Shown piece after piece: positions 33,446 to 42,032 of a DNA stretch of 64,000 nucleotides (within the stretch, counting starts at the first letter, position 1; each line of letters starts with the position of its first letter). The stretch covers positions 20,781-84,780 of the forward strand of contig NZ_BONP01000017.1 in NCBI RefSeq assembly GCF_016862775.1. The letters are read 5' to 3'. Below the pieces are notes generated by a model. It worked only from the letters and a program-made list of their open reading frames with translations. It made no database searches and was not told the DNA's origin. A program made the translations under genes and the position numbers. The stretch is from Cellulomonas phragmiteti (lineage in GTDB: Bacteria; Actinomycetota; Actinomycetes; Actinomycetales; Cellulomonadaceae).

Positions 33446-33544
33446 GGGCGGAGCAGGAGCCGAGCGGTTGCGATCGGTCCAGGCGGCCACGTGACGCGCC
33501 CGAGCTCTGCCATGCCCCGACAGTACGGACGCCGTGACGTCGAC

Positions 33545-34063
33545 CTAGGAGAGCGCGGCCTGGAAGATGCCGAAGTTGCCGGTCATCCACAGCGCCGTCA
33601 GCTTGACCCTGGCGATCCGCCATCCGCTCTGCGTCCTCTCGAAGCGGTTCGTGTAGTAGCCGTAGACCGTCTGGTCGCTGTCACCGGTGCTGTTCGGCCG
33701 GTGGTGGCTGGCGCGGACGTAGGCGACGCAGGTGGCGTGGTCGTCGTCGTCGAACGTGATCACCAGGTTCGTGATCATGTGCTGGGTCGCCGCGAACGAC
33801 TCCATCCGCGGCGCGGTCCCGCTCACCCAGTCGTCCGCGCTGACCCGGGCGACCGGCTGGCCGAAGCCGTCGCTGAAGTCGACCTCGACCTCGTCCGTGA
33901 AGCAGCTGCGGAAGAGGTCCCAGTCGTGGGTGTCCGTGCCGGTCGCGTAGCGGAGCTGGACCGCGCTGATGTCGGCGTGGTCCTGCAGCCGCCGGAGGGC
34001 GGCGGTGCCGAGGTCGGGGGTGTCGGTCGCGGTTTCATATGACGATGTCATGTGAACGACCAT
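33545..34063 (-). CDS. SnoaL-like (NTF2-fold) protein
   Basis: 172 residues. NTF2-like alpha/beta cone: DHADISAVQLRYATGTDTHDWDLFRSCFTDEVEVDFSD, then FAATQHMITNLVITFDDDDHATCVAYVRASHH and GWRIARVKLTALWMTGN. This is the SnoaL_4 type with the usual His-Asp pocket residues; such proteins are small cyclases, isomerases or hydrolases, and the substrate is unknown. ATG 34063 has AAAGG six bases upstream; the later ATG 34051 has no ribosome site. It is divergent from a TetR gene and a probable TetR operator overlaps its start, so the regulator likely controls it. Confidence 0.82.
   Translation of the reverse strand: MVVHMTSSYETATDTPDLGTAALRRLQDHADISAVQLRYATGTDTHDWDLFRSCFTDEVEVDFSDGFGQPVARVSADDWVSGTAPRMESFAATQHMITNLVITFDDDDHATCVAYVRASHHRPNSTGDSDQTVYGYYTNRFERTQSGWRIARVKLTALWMTGNFGIFQAALS
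34033..34054. promoter_or_regulatory. TetR operator, copy 1
   Basis: TTTCATATGACGATGTCA then TGTG, an imperfect palindrome centred on TGACGATGTCA that covers the first codons of the SnoaL-like gene. Sixteen of 22 positions or more match copy 2, which begins 36 bases further on. Confidence 0.6.
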
Positions 34064-34068
34064 GGACC

Positions 34069-34090
34069 TTTCATGTGACAGTGTCAAGTA
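34069..34090. promoter_or_regulatory. TetR operator, copy 2
   Basis: TTTCATGTGACAGTGTCA then AGTA, centred on TGACAGTGTCA, 12 bases before the TetR ATG. With copy 1 it can control both divergent promoters. Confidence 0.6.
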
Positions 34091-34101
34091 GAGTCTCTGG
34101 C

Positions 34102-34674
34102 ATGGTGACGCGAGCCGAGGCTGCTGCGACGACCCGCACGGCGCTTCTCGCTGCCGCGTCGGACCTGCTCGACACAGGAGGCCCGGACGCCGTCACGCTG
34201 CGCGCCGTCGCCGCGCGCGTCGGCGTCTCGCGCGGAGCCCCCTACGGGCACTTCGAGAACAAGGAGGCGCTGCTGGCCCGGCTGGCGATCGACGCCTGGA
34301 CGTCGCTCGCGCAGGAGGTGGAACGGTTGCGCGCGGCACCAGGTCCCACCCCGGCGGCCCGGCTCGAGGGCGCGGTCTCGACGCTCGTCGGGGTCGCTCG
34401 TCGCCGGCCGCACCTCTACGCGCTGATGTTCAGCACCCCCGCGGACGAGCCGCAGGCCGCGCAGGCCGCGGGCCGCCTGCAGCGCGCCTTCCTCGACATC
34501 GTCGCCGACGTGGTCGGGCCCTCGCAGGCCCTGAGCTACGCCGCCCTGCTGATGTCGAGCGCGCACGGGATCGCCGGCTTGGAGGTCAGCGGGCACCTGT
34601 CGAAGGAGAAGTGGACGGTCGACGGCGACGAGCTGGTGCGCCTGCTGATCGCCGCGATCGCGTCCGCCCGGTGA
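34102..34674 (+). CDS. TetR-family transcriptional regulator
   Basis: 190 residues. HTH at about 10–56 (TRTALLAAASDLLDTGGPDAVTLRAVAARVGVSRGAPYGHFENKEALLARLA in broken form; the recognition helix is VSRGAPYGHF) and a C-terminal ligand domain of the TetR_C_13/WHG type (LYALMFSTPADEP, ALLMSSAHGIAGLEVSGHL). ATG 34102 is chosen since the longer frame reads through its own operator. Likely represses itself and the divergent SnoaL-like gene. Confidence 0.9.
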   Translation: MVTRAEAAATTRTALLAAASDLLDTGGPDAVTLRAVAARVGVSRGAPYGHFENKEALLARLAIDAWTSLAQEVERLRAAPGPTPAARLEGAVSTLVGVARRRPHLYALMFSTPADEPQAAQAAGRLQRAFLDIVADVVGPSQALSYAALLMSSAHGIAGLEVSGHLSKEKWTVDGDELVRLLIAAIASAR

Positions 34675-34860
34675 GCGGCACGCCCCGCAGCCCGCGTACC
34701 CGCTGACGTCGCCACCACGCGCGTCGGCGCCTGGGGACTGCTGCAGGTCGGTTGACACGGTCTCGTCGCGCGGGTGGGTGTCGAGCCACGACGTCCAGCG
34801 CCCGTCGGTGCCTCCGGACCGCGTGGCCGACGAGGGAGGGCCATCGTCCTCCGCACGCAC

Positions 34861-34894
34861 GAGGCCACGAACGCGTGGATCGCGTCGTGGCCTC
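34861..34894 (-). terminator. Hairpin between convergent genes
   Basis: GAGGCCACGA and TCGTGGCCTC, 10 pairs with a 14-base loop, 43 bases beyond the stop of the small membrane protein on the reverse strand. The rest of the 262-base gap after TetR shows nothing. Confidence 0.5.
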
Positions 34895-34936
34895 CTGGTG
34901 CACTCCTGCGGGATGACACGAGTGGGTGGTACGGGC

Positions 34937-35140
34937 CTACCGTCGGCGGGTACGCCCCCCACGCCCCCGCCAGCCGCCGTTGACCGGTGACGCGCCGCCG
35001 ACCCCACCCAGGTGCAGGGCGAGGCAGAACAGGCCGGCGAACATCAGCGTCTGCGGGGTGAAGGCGTCCCCGAGGTTCGCCTCGAGGAGATCGAGGAGCA
35101 GGGCGAGGCCGAAGATCACGGCAGCGACGATCGCGAGCAT
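34937..35140 (-). CDS. Small membrane protein
   Basis: 67 residues. A first hydrophobic helix (MLAIVAAVIFGLALLLDLL) is followed by a short loop and a second helix (TLMFAGLFCLALHLGGVGG) and a basic Arg-rich tail, so it is a two-pass protein with the tail in the cytosol. ATG 35140 has GGAG 8 bases upstream. Such short two-helix proteins are common and uncharacterised in Actinobacteria; function unknown. Confidence 0.65.
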   Translation of the reverse strand: MLAIVAAVIFGLALLLDLLEANLGDAFTPQTLMFAGLFCLALHLGGVGGASPVNGGWRGRGGRTRRR

Positions 35141-35311
35141 GGGCACTCCAGGGGGAGGGTCCGGCAGGCCTGCCGGAGAGTCCGATGCGTCCCGGTTTGG
35201 GGGCACCCGGATCATGGCGCACGGTCGCGACGTCCGCGACCTGGCCAGCACGGCGGTGCGAGCTGGTCGAGCGCGCCGCCCTCGACGAGGCAGGCGGGGG
35301 ACGTGTCGACG

Positions 35312-35620
35312 CTAGGACGCCTGGCGGCGTCGCGCCGCCTTCCGCACGGCGATGACGGCGACCGCGAGCAGGCCGGCCACCGCGCACACGGGCATCAGGA
35401 ACACCGCGGCGACGAGGAGCATCCCGTTCGCGGGTTCGATGCCGAGGCAGTTGGTCGGGTCCGGGCACGCGGGGGCGTCCTCGGTGAGCGACAGGACCAC
35501 CCAGCCGACGAGGACGAGCACGGCCGGGAGAGCCCAGGTCAGTCCGAGAGCCCACAGGTACGGCCTCAGACCGGTGCTGATCCGGGTCCTGTCGGACGGC
35601 TCGGGGACGTCGAGATCCAC
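35312..35620 (-). CDS. Two-helix membrane protein of unknown function
   Basis: 102 residues from GTG 35620, which has GGGAGG seven bases upstream; the longer frame has no family sequence. Two membrane helices (about 22–45 and 67–92) flank an exported loop with two cysteines (ACPDPTNCLG), possibly a disulphide. A basic tail ends the protein. No family recognised. Confidence 0.6.
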   Translation of the reverse strand: MDLDVPEPSDRTRISTGLRPYLWALGLTWALPAVLVLVGWVVLSLTEDAPACPDPTNCLGIEPANGMLLVAAVFLMPVCAVAGLLAVAVIAVRKAARRRQAS

Positions 35621-35735
35621 GTCGGCTGCCTCCCGGTGCGTCGTCGTGCGGCGTGACGAGCCGAGTGTGCCGCACCTCGGCACGGCCCACGACGCGCATC
35701 GAGGAGCGTCGATCACCGGTCGGGAGGGTGCGACG

Positions 35736-36464
35736 TCACGGTGCGCGGCGAGCCACGACCACCATCTCGCGGCCAGGACGGTCGGGCGCGTCCCGGACCT
35801 CGACCGTGACGAGGCCGGCACGGCGCAGGTCGTCCTCCACCTCCTCCTGGGTACGGAAGCGCAAGGTGGACGTCGAGGTCAGCGTCGCACCCTGAGCGGT
35901 GAGCACGAAGGTCCAGCGGAACGTCACCAGTGCACCGTCGACGGCCACCACCTCGACCCAGCGGGTCACCTCACCGACGTTCTCCACCTCGGTGGTGGCC
36001 CGGGTCGCTGTCCGGGTCCACCGCTCCCACGCCCGGTCCTCGGGGCGCCGGGTCTCGAGCACGACGTGCCCCCCGGGCCGCAGGGCGCGGTGACAGGCGT
36101 GCAACGTGTCGGTCCACCCGGCCGGATCGGCGATGGACTGCGCGGTGTTCGCCGTCATCGTCACCAGGTCCCGGTCGGTCACGCGGACGCTGCCGGCAGT
36201 GCCCTCGACCCACCGCACCCGGGCGGCCCCCGGCTTGCTGCGTGCCACCGCGAGGGACGCTGCGGCCGGGTCGACGCCGATGACGTCGTACCCACGCCCG
36301 GCGAGCAGGAGCGCGAAGGTCCCGGTGCCGCAGCCGACGTCGAGCACGCGCCGCGCGCCGAGCTCGGCGGCCAGCGCGACGTAGGCGTCGAGGTCGTCCC
36401 GGTCGGGGTCGAGAGCGTCGTAGATCGAAGCGAGCTGGGGATCCCTGAACTCCTCGTCGGCCAT
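35736..36464 (-). CDS. Class I SAM-dependent methyltransferase
   Basis: 242 residues. Motif I is VLDVGCGTGTFALLLAGRGYDVIGVDP (shown around residues 40–66 with acidic Asp after beta-2), followed by DRDLVTMTANTAQSI and LRPGGHVVLETR as later motifs. This is the small-molecule methyltransferase type 11/25 class; the C-terminal half is a beta-rich domain with WTFVLTAQGATLTSTSTLRF. The substrate is unknown. The 258 bases between its start and the candidate immunity gene stop contain no gene I can support. Confidence 0.88.
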   Translation of the reverse strand: MADEEFRDPQLASIYDALDPDRDDLDAYVALAAELGARRVLDVGCGTGTFALLLAGRGYDVIGVDPAAASLAVARSKPGAARVRWVEGTAGSVRVTDRDLVTMTANTAQSIADPAGWTDTLHACHRALRPGGHVVLETRRPEDRAWERWTRTATRATTEVENVGEVTRWVEVVAVDGALVTFRWTFVLTAQGATLTSTSTLRFRTQEEVEDDLRRAGLVTVEVRDAPDRPGREMVVVARRAP

Positions 36465-36722
36465 ACGTGCAGTCGATCACGGAAGCCGGCCGCGCCTCGC
36501 CTGGTGCAGTGCCGCCGCTCGACCGAGACCCATGCTGCCCACGTGCGCAGGATGGGCGCACGGCTGCTCCAGGACGCACGCGAGGCCGGTTGGCCGTTCG
36601 ACGCCGGCTGGGACGCGCGGCGGCCCGACCCGCGCTGGGCCACCGTTCCCGTGCCGTCAGCACCGCATCGCCGGCGGACCTGTGCGACGTGGCGCCGAGC
36701 ACGCTGGCACGGGTCGCCCGCC

Positions 36723-37091
36723 TCACCACGCCGCGTTGACCGCCAAGAGTCCTTCCGTCGTCGTCGAGCGGTCGAGCGGGACGGCGTCCGAGCCCCATCC
36801 GACGAGCACCGCTCCCGCCTCCGGCGGGACGTCCGCGGCGCGGACCAGCCAGGCGACGGCGTCCGCCGCGAGCTCGGCGCCCCAGCCGTCCAGACCGACG
36901 GCCTGGCCGCCGGCGTGGAAAGCGAGGTCGAGGCGAGCATCCCGCTCCGGGTCGCTGAGGGTGAGCTCGACCACGCCGCTCTCGTAGCGGTAGGTGCTCG
37001 CGCCCGGCCACCGAGCGAGTGCAGCCGCCACCAGCGCGTCGACGTCGAGAGTGACGTCGTCCGACGGGATGCCGATCAGTCCCTCGCTCAC
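36723..37091 (-). CDS. Candidate immunity protein to the PrsW-fused toxin
   Basis: 122 residues, soluble and acidic, with patterns DVDALVAAALARWPGASTY, VVELTLSDPERDARLDLAFH and LRAADVPPEAGAVLVGWG-like elements. I do not recognise the family. Its GTG overlaps the TGA of the preceding toxin-like gene (GTGA) and GGAGAGG lies upstream, so it is translated with it. A small acidic gene coupled right after a polymorphic-toxin-like gene is the usual place for an immunity protein; the role is inferred from position. Confidence 0.6.
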   Translation of the reverse strand: MSEGLIGIPSDDVTLDVDALVAAALARWPGASTYRYESGVVELTLSDPERDARLDLAFHAGGQAVGLDGWGAELAADAVAWLVRAADVPPEAGAVLVGWGSDAVPLDRSTTTEGLLAVNAAW

Positions 37092-39466
37092 GGTCCACCT
37101 CTCCAGGGTTCCAGTCGGACGAATCCTTGCAGTCCGCGGGCCCGCATGCGGCTCTCGATGAACTCGGCCGCGCGCAGGTCGTTGGTGACGAACTCGAAGG
37201 GTGTCGTGCTGTTGTCGATCCCCGCCATGTCCATGGCGCGCAGGATCTTGTCGATCCGGTGGTCCAGGTCGGCCTGCGCGAACTCCACCATCTTGGGGCT
37301 GCTGAGGCTCTCTGGGACGTAGAACGAGGTGCTGCCGGTGACGAGCTTCGCGTCGGCGATGCTCCCGTAGGCGTGCGTCGCACCGTCCAGCACCGCGCCC
37401 TGCTTACCGTCCTCGCCCCAGCGCGCGAGCCACCGCTCATCGGTGCCGAGCACCTGCTCCTGATAGTCCGCCGCCGCCCCTCGTGCGCGCAGGTGGCTGT
37501 GCTCGAGTGCGTGGTAGCGCGCTCTCGCGGCGGCCTCCTGCGTCGTGTCGAGCGCGCGCCATGTCTCACCGTTGACGCCCTCGAGCGGTTCGCGACGCAT
37601 GAACGCGCCGAGGTCGATCACGCCTGCATCACCGGTGAACGCGCCTCGTCGTGCGGCCCAGGTGGCCGCGGGGTCCCGAGCGATCTCGTCGGCGAGGAGT
37701 CGGGCGCCGCGCCCGGCGGCTGCGCCGGCGAAGTTGCCGGGCAAGAACGTCAGCACGAACTCACCGCCGTCGAGCGCGGCCTCGAGGGGCGTCGTGGTGC
37801 GGACGTAGTCGGCCGTGGCGCGTACCGGGTCGCGGACGAAGGTCGCGGCCCCGGCGGCGTGGGCCAGCCCGTAGGTCGCAGCCCCCGACACGCCGATCGC
37901 GAGGGCAAGGGAACCGCCCGAGAGGGCCACGACGGCGGCGACGCCGACCCCGACCGCGATCTGCTGCACAGGAGACAAGCCGCTCCACCACTGCCCGGCA
38001 TTCTCGAGCAAGCCCGCGAGATACGTCGCGTCTCCCTTGACGAGCAGGTTCGGGCCGATGGCAGCGGCCATCGACATCCCCCACCAGAGGGTCACGGCGG
38101 TACCGACCACCCCGAGACCCAGGGCGATGCCGCGGTACCGGCGGCGACTCCGCGGCTCTGCCCCGGGGGTCGTCACCGCCATCGCCTCGGCACGGATGTT
38201 TCGCACGTGCACCGCGACGGCGCGTCCACGACCGATGGCGAGGCGGCGCGGCTCGTCACCCACGCGCGCGTGGGCGGCGACCACGACCGCGAGATCTGCC
38301 CAGACCTGGGTGAGCATCCTGAGCAGCGGCGTGACGAGCTCGCCGAGCCGCCGGGTGGCGCCCTCCCAGCGCTGGAGGCCGAGCTCCCAGCGAGCGACGA
38401 GCCGGTGTCCGGGCACGTGGTCCCCGACGGCACCAGAGGGACGCTGCCGGTCGTCGCCGGGCGGCGCCAGCGCAGCAGCGCGATGGCGGCGCTGGGAGTC
38501 CGTGAGGAGGCAGGCGGCGAGCAGCACCACTGACAGCACGCCGACGCCCCGGCCATGGCCGGTCAGCGACCACAGACCTGACAGAAGAGCGGGGAAGCCC
38601 TCCGCGCCCTCCTCGGGCCATCTCCAGTCGCGGTTGTACGCGTTGTACGAGGTGTGCTCAGCCACCGTCAGCAGGTAGCAGCTGATGGGCAGCACGAGGG
38701 CTGCGACGCGGTGCGGTGCCCGACCCGTTCGCCACAACGCGACGCCCAGGCCGATGCCCATCGCCGTGGTGGCCGTCCAGATGTGGTGCCCGTGCGCGAC
38801 GGCGACCCCGTCCGAGGTGCTGAACCCGGCGGTGGACCACGGGTTGAGGGTGTAGGGGTCCGGTGGGTTGCGGAGGAACCACAGCATCCCGCGAGAGGCG
38901 ACGTGCCGGATCGCGTCCTCGTAGGCGTTGAAGGCGATCCCGCACGTGAAACCCAGCAGGGACCAGTCCATCGCAGAGAACCGACGGACCCTCCCGGGCG
39001 CCAGCACGGCCAACGCGAGCAAGGGCAGGAGCTTGCCGGTCTCCTCGAGGAACCCCGCCAGCGCGACCCCGGAGCCGTCGGACGACGGCCGGAGGTCGAG
39101 CGCTTCGGCGACCTGGAGGGTGAACCAACCGATCACCGCGGACCACAGCACCGCCACGCTGAAGAGACGCGCGGTCGTCGCCCACGACACCGTCCGCGTG
39201 CGCGCCAGCACGAGCCAGACGACGAGCAGGGCGAAGCTGCCGGCGTACACCCGCAGGGAGTCGCGCGCGGACTCGACCAGCGCGACCACGATCAGCACGA
39301 ACCCGACCGAGACCCACAAGCCGATCGCACGGGCACGGGCCCAGCGGCTCGCCCACGCCGGCCGCGCTTCCCACCACGTGGCAGCGCGGGCGCGGACGGT
39401 CTGCCACCACTCGTGCGGAACCGTCGCCTCGGAGGTCGCCGTCGTGCTCGTGCGTGGCGTCGTCAC
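37088..39466 (-). CDS. PrsW-type membrane peptidase fused to a C-terminal putative nuclease toxin domain
   Basis: 792 residues. The N-terminal half (about 45–325) is a multi-pass PrsW-like metalloprotease: GFLEETGKLLPLL (Glu141, Glu142), FNAYEDAIRHV (Glu183) and AHGHHIW (His225–His228) are its motifs. A soluble stretch, another membrane pair (about 450–560) and then a soluble C-terminus follow. That end (about 690–792: ATHAYGSIADAKLVTGSTSFYVPES, KMVEFAQADLDHRIDKIL) resembles restriction-endonuclease-fold toxin domains with a DAK core. GTG 39466 has GGGAGGG upstream. Coupled to a likely immunity gene. The layout suggests a toxin released by its own peptidase. Confidence 0.75.
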   Translation of the reverse strand: MTTPRTSTTATSEATVPHEWWQTVRARAATWWEARPAWASRWARARAIGLWVSVGFVLIVVALVESARDSLRVYAGSFALLVVWLVLARTRTVSWATTARLFSVAVLWSAVIGWFTLQVAEALDLRPSSDGSGVALAGFLEETGKLLPLLALAVLAPGRVRRFSAMDWSLLGFTCGIAFNAYEDAIRHVASRGMLWFLRNPPDPYTLNPWSTAGFSTSDGVAVAHGHHIWTATTAMGIGLGVALWRTGRAPHRVAALVLPISCYLLTVAEHTSYNAYNRDWRWPEEGAEGFPALLSGLWSLTGHGRGVGVLSVVLLAACLLTDSQRRHRAAALAPPGDDRQRPSGAVGDHVPGHRLVARWELGLQRWEGATRRLGELVTPLLRMLTQVWADLAVVVAAHARVGDEPRRLAIGRGRAVAVHVRNIRAEAMAVTTPGAEPRSRRRYRGIALGLGVVGTAVTLWWGMSMAAAIGPNLLVKGDATYLAGLLENAGQWWSGLSPVQQIAVGVGVAAVVALSGGSLALAIGVSGAATYGLAHAAGAATFVRDPVRATADYVRTTTPLEAALDGGEFVLTFLPGNFAGAAAGRGARLLADEIARDPAATWAARRGAFTGDAGVIDLGAFMRREPLEGVNGETWRALDTTQEAAARARYHALEHSHLRARGAAADYQEQVLGTDERWLARWGEDGKQGAVLDGATHAYGSIADAKLVTGSTSFYVPESLSSPKMVEFAQADLDHRIDKILRAMDMAGIDNSTTPFEFVTNDLRAAEFIESRMRARGLQGFVRLEPWRGGP

Positions 39467-39582
39467 CGCTCAGCCCTCCCGAATCGGGCACACGGTACCC
39501 AATCGGGGACGCCAGGTGGGTGGCCTTGCTCCTGAGAGCCGCGACCACCGGCCGAGCATCGCGTGTACGCTTCGGATCACAA

Positions 39583-39596
39583 ACCGTCCGGTCGGT
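39583..39596. promoter_or_regulatory. Shared TetR-type operator, site 1 (SDR–TetR operon)
   Basis: ACCGTCCGGTCGGT, an ACCG-N6-CGGT palindrome 32 bases before the SDR start. The same pattern occurs at 42930 and 52595 before two other catabolic operons. Confidence 0.65.
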
Positions 39597-39627
39597 CTGC
39601 GATCGGACCATCTCGGGGAGGAGTGCG

Positions 39628-40392
39628 ATGCAGCGGTTCGAGGGCAGGGTCGCGCTGGTGACCGGCGCGAGCCGCGGCATCGGGTTCGCGATCGCCCAGC
39701 GGCTCGTCGCCGAGGGCGCGTCCGTCGTCCTCACGGGCCGCAAGCAGGACACCCTCGACGCCGCCGTCGCCACCCTGACGGCTGAGCACGGAGCCGACCG
39801 CGTGCTCGCCGTCGCCGGCAAGGTCGACGACCCCGAGCACCGCACCGCGGCGATCGCGGCGACCCTCGAGCGGTTCGGCCGCCTCGACCACCTGGTGAAC
39901 AACGCCGGCATCAACCCGGTCTACGGCCCGGTACTGGAGATCGACCTCACCGCGCTCCACAAGATCCTCGCCGTCAACGTCGTCGCGGCCCTCGAGTGGA
40001 CGCGGGACGCCGTCGCCGCCGGGCTCGGGGCGGGGGGCGGGGCATCCGTGCTGAGCACGGCGTCGGCCGCCGGGCTCGCGGCCAGCCCCGGCATCGCGGC
40101 CTACGGCGTCTCGAAGGCCGCACTGATGAACCTCACCGCGCAGCTCGCCGTCGAGCTCGCCCCGCGGGTCCGGGTCAACGCGGTGGCTCCCGCGGTCGTG
40201 CGGACCCGCCTCGGCGCCGCGCTCTACGAGGGGCGCGAGCAGCAGGTCGCCGCGCGCTACCCGCTGGGCCGCATCGGCGAGCCCGTCGACGTCGCCGGCC
40301 CCGCGGCCTTCCTGCTGTCCGACGACGCCGCGTGGGTGACCGGCCAGACGCTCGTGATCGACGGGGGCGCCTCCGTGGCGCCGACGGGGTGA
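39628..40392 (+). CDS. SDR-family oxidoreductase (FabG-like)
   Basis: 254 residues, classical short-chain dehydrogenase: GASRGIG cofactor motif near residue 15, NNAG at about 91, catalytic Ser (STASAAG), Tyr-x3-Lys in AAYGVSKAA and the C-terminal DGG. It should reduce or oxidise a keto/hydroxy group, possibly of an acyl-CoA. ATG 39628 has GGGGAGGAG upstream. First gene of an operon with a TetR gene (2 bases on), a quinone oxidoreductase and a second SDR. Confidence 0.92.
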   Translation: MQRFEGRVALVTGASRGIGFAIAQRLVAEGASVVLTGRKQDTLDAAVATLTAEHGADRVLAVAGKVDDPEHRTAAIAATLERFGRLDHLVNNAGINPVYGPVLEIDLTALHKILAVNVVAALEWTRDAVAAGLGAGGGASVLSTASAAGLAASPGIAAYGVSKAALMNLTAQLAVELAPRVRVNAVAPAVVRTRLGAALYEGREQQVAARYPLGRIGEPVDVAGPAAFLLSDDAAWVTGQTLVIDGGASVAPTG

Positions 40393-40394
40393 GG

Positions 40395-41036
40395 ATGGTG
40401 CGCATGAAGCAGACGAGCGTGGTGGACGACGTGACCCGGGCGGCGGTCGAGCTCTTCGCGTCGCAGGGGTACGCGAACACGTCGGTGCAGCAGGTGGTCG
40501 AGGCGGCCGGCGTGACCAAGGGCGCGCTGTACCACTACTTCCAGTCCAAGGACGACCTGCTGTTCGGCATCTACGAGCGCCTGCTGTCGCTCCAGACCGA
40601 GCACCTCACCGCGATCGTCGAGCGCGGCGCACCGACCGCCGAGACCCTGCGCGCGGTGTGCGTCGACGTCGTCGAGACGTCCGTCGACCACCTGCTCGAG
40701 GGCACCGTGTTCTTCCGCAGCGCCCACATGCTCTCCGCGCCGCGCCAGCAGGAGGTCACGCAGCGCCGCCGCGCCTACCACGACACGTTCGCCGGCCTCA
40801 TCGAGGCCGGTCAGGCGGAGGGCCTGTACCGCACCGACGTCCCCGTCGCGGTCCTGGTCGCGCACTTCTTCTCCGACCTGCACTACCTCTCCCACTGGTA
40901 CAAGCCCGAAGGCCCGGAGGACAAGACCGTGCTCGCGAACCAGCTCACCGACCTGTTCCTCGTCTCGATCTCGGCCGCGTCGGCAGGTTCGGCGGCTCCC
41001 GTCCGGCCGCACGCCGCCGCCGCGGTCGAGGGCTGA
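40395..41036 (+). CDS. TetR-family regulator, likely controlling the ACCG-N6-CGGT regulon
   Basis: 213 residues. HTH at about 14–60 (AAVELFASQGYANTSVQQVVEAAGVTKGALYHYF with SKDDLL after it), then a C-terminal domain of the KstR2/FadR-like type (TVFFRSAHMLSAPRQQEVTQRRR). Regulators of this type bind acyl-CoA esters. It starts two bases after the SDR stop, and an operator palindrome stands before that operon, so it probably represses its own operon and the two others with the same site. A second in-frame ATG lies at 40404. Confidence 0.88.
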   Translation: MVRMKQTSVVDDVTRAAVELFASQGYANTSVQQVVEAAGVTKGALYHYFQSKDDLLFGIYERLLSLQTEHLTAIVERGAPTAETLRAVCVDVVETSVDHLLEGTVFFRSAHMLSAPRQQEVTQRRRAYHDTFAGLIEAGQAEGLYRTDVPVAVLVAHFFSDLHYLSHWYKPEGPEDKTVLANQLTDLFLVSISAASAGSAAPVRPHAAAAVEG

Positions 41037-41041
41037 CCGCC

Positions 41042-42022
41042 GTGCGCGCCTGGCACGTCACCGCCCACGGGGAGCCGGCGGACGTCCTGCGGCTCGTCGA
41101 CCTGCCCGACCCCGTCGCGGGCGACGGGCAGGTGCTCGTGCGGGTGCGGGCGGTGGCCGTGAACTTCCCCGACGTGCTGCTCGCGCGTGGGGAGTACCAG
41201 GTGCGCCCGCCGCTGCCGTTCGTGCCCGGCATCGAGCTCTGCGGCGAGGTCCTCGCCGTCGGCGCCGGCGTCACGCACGTGACCGTCGGGCAGCGGGTCG
41301 TCGGCTCCCACATCGGGGTGCTCGCCGAGCTCGCGGTGCTCGACGCCCACGAGGTGTTCCCGGCGCCAGACGCGCTCGACGACGCCCAGGCGTCCGCCTT
41401 CACCATCGCCTACCAGACCGGGTGGTTCGGCCTGCACCGGCGGGCGGCGCTCCAGCCGGGGGAGACCCTGCTCGTGCACGCCGCGGCGGGCGGGGTGGGC
41501 ACCGCCGCGGTGCAGCTCGGCGCCGCGGCCGGTGCCCGCGTCATCGGGGTCGTCGGCAGCGCCGCCAAGGCCGACGCCGCGCGCGCCGCCGGTGCGGACG
41601 TCGTCATCGACCGGTCCACGCAGGACGTCGCCGAGGCCGTGCGGGCCGAGACGGGCGGCGCCGGGGTGGACGTGGTCTACGACCCCGTCGGCGGGGACGC
41701 GTTCGCCGCGTCGACCAGGTGCGTCGCCCTCGAGGGGCGGATCGTCGTCGTCGGGTTCGCCGGCGGGACCCTCCAGGACATCCGCGCGGCGCACCTGCTG
41801 GTGAAGAACTACACGGTCCACGGCCTGCACTGGGGGCTCTACGCGCGTGTCCGCCCCGAGCTCGTCACCGCCGCGCACGTCGAGCTGACCCGCCTCGCGG
41901 ACACCGGCGCCGTCGTCCCGCAGGTCAGCGACGTGGTCCCGTTCACCGCCGCGGCCGACGCGGTCGCCCGGCTCGCCGGCGGCACCACGACGGGCCGCCT
42001 CGTGGTCCGCGTCCAGGACTGA
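41042..42022 (+). CDS. NADPH:quinone oxidoreductase-like MDR protein
   Basis: 326 residues, zinc-free medium-chain dehydrogenase: NFPDVLLARGEYQVRPPLPF and GIELCGEVLAVG in the catalytic domain, then GETLLVHAAAGGVGTAAVQLGAAAGARV for NADPH and the C-terminal TTTGRLVVR. The Qor-like group reduces quinones or enoyl thioesters; in this context an enoyl-CoA reductase is possible. GTG 41042 starts six bases after the TetR stop. Confidence 0.9.
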   Translation: MRAWHVTAHGEPADVLRLVDLPDPVAGDGQVLVRVRAVAVNFPDVLLARGEYQVRPPLPFVPGIELCGEVLAVGAGVTHVTVGQRVVGSHIGVLAELAVLDAHEVFPAPDALDDAQASAFTIAYQTGWFGLHRRAALQPGETLLVHAAAGGVGTAAVQLGAAAGARVIGVVGSAAKADAARAAGADVVIDRSTQDVAEAVRAETGGAGVDVVYDPVGGDAFAASTRCVALEGRIVVVGFAGGTLQDIRAAHLLVKNYTVHGLHWGLYARVRPELVTAAHVELTRLADTGAVVPQVSDVVPFTAAADAVARLAGGTTTGRLVVRVQD

Positions 42023-42032
42023 CGGGACGACG

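Noticed and set aside
36467..36722. Short forward frames between the methyltransferase and the immunity candidate
   Set aside because: No ribosome site or recognisable pattern; composition as in other shadow frames.
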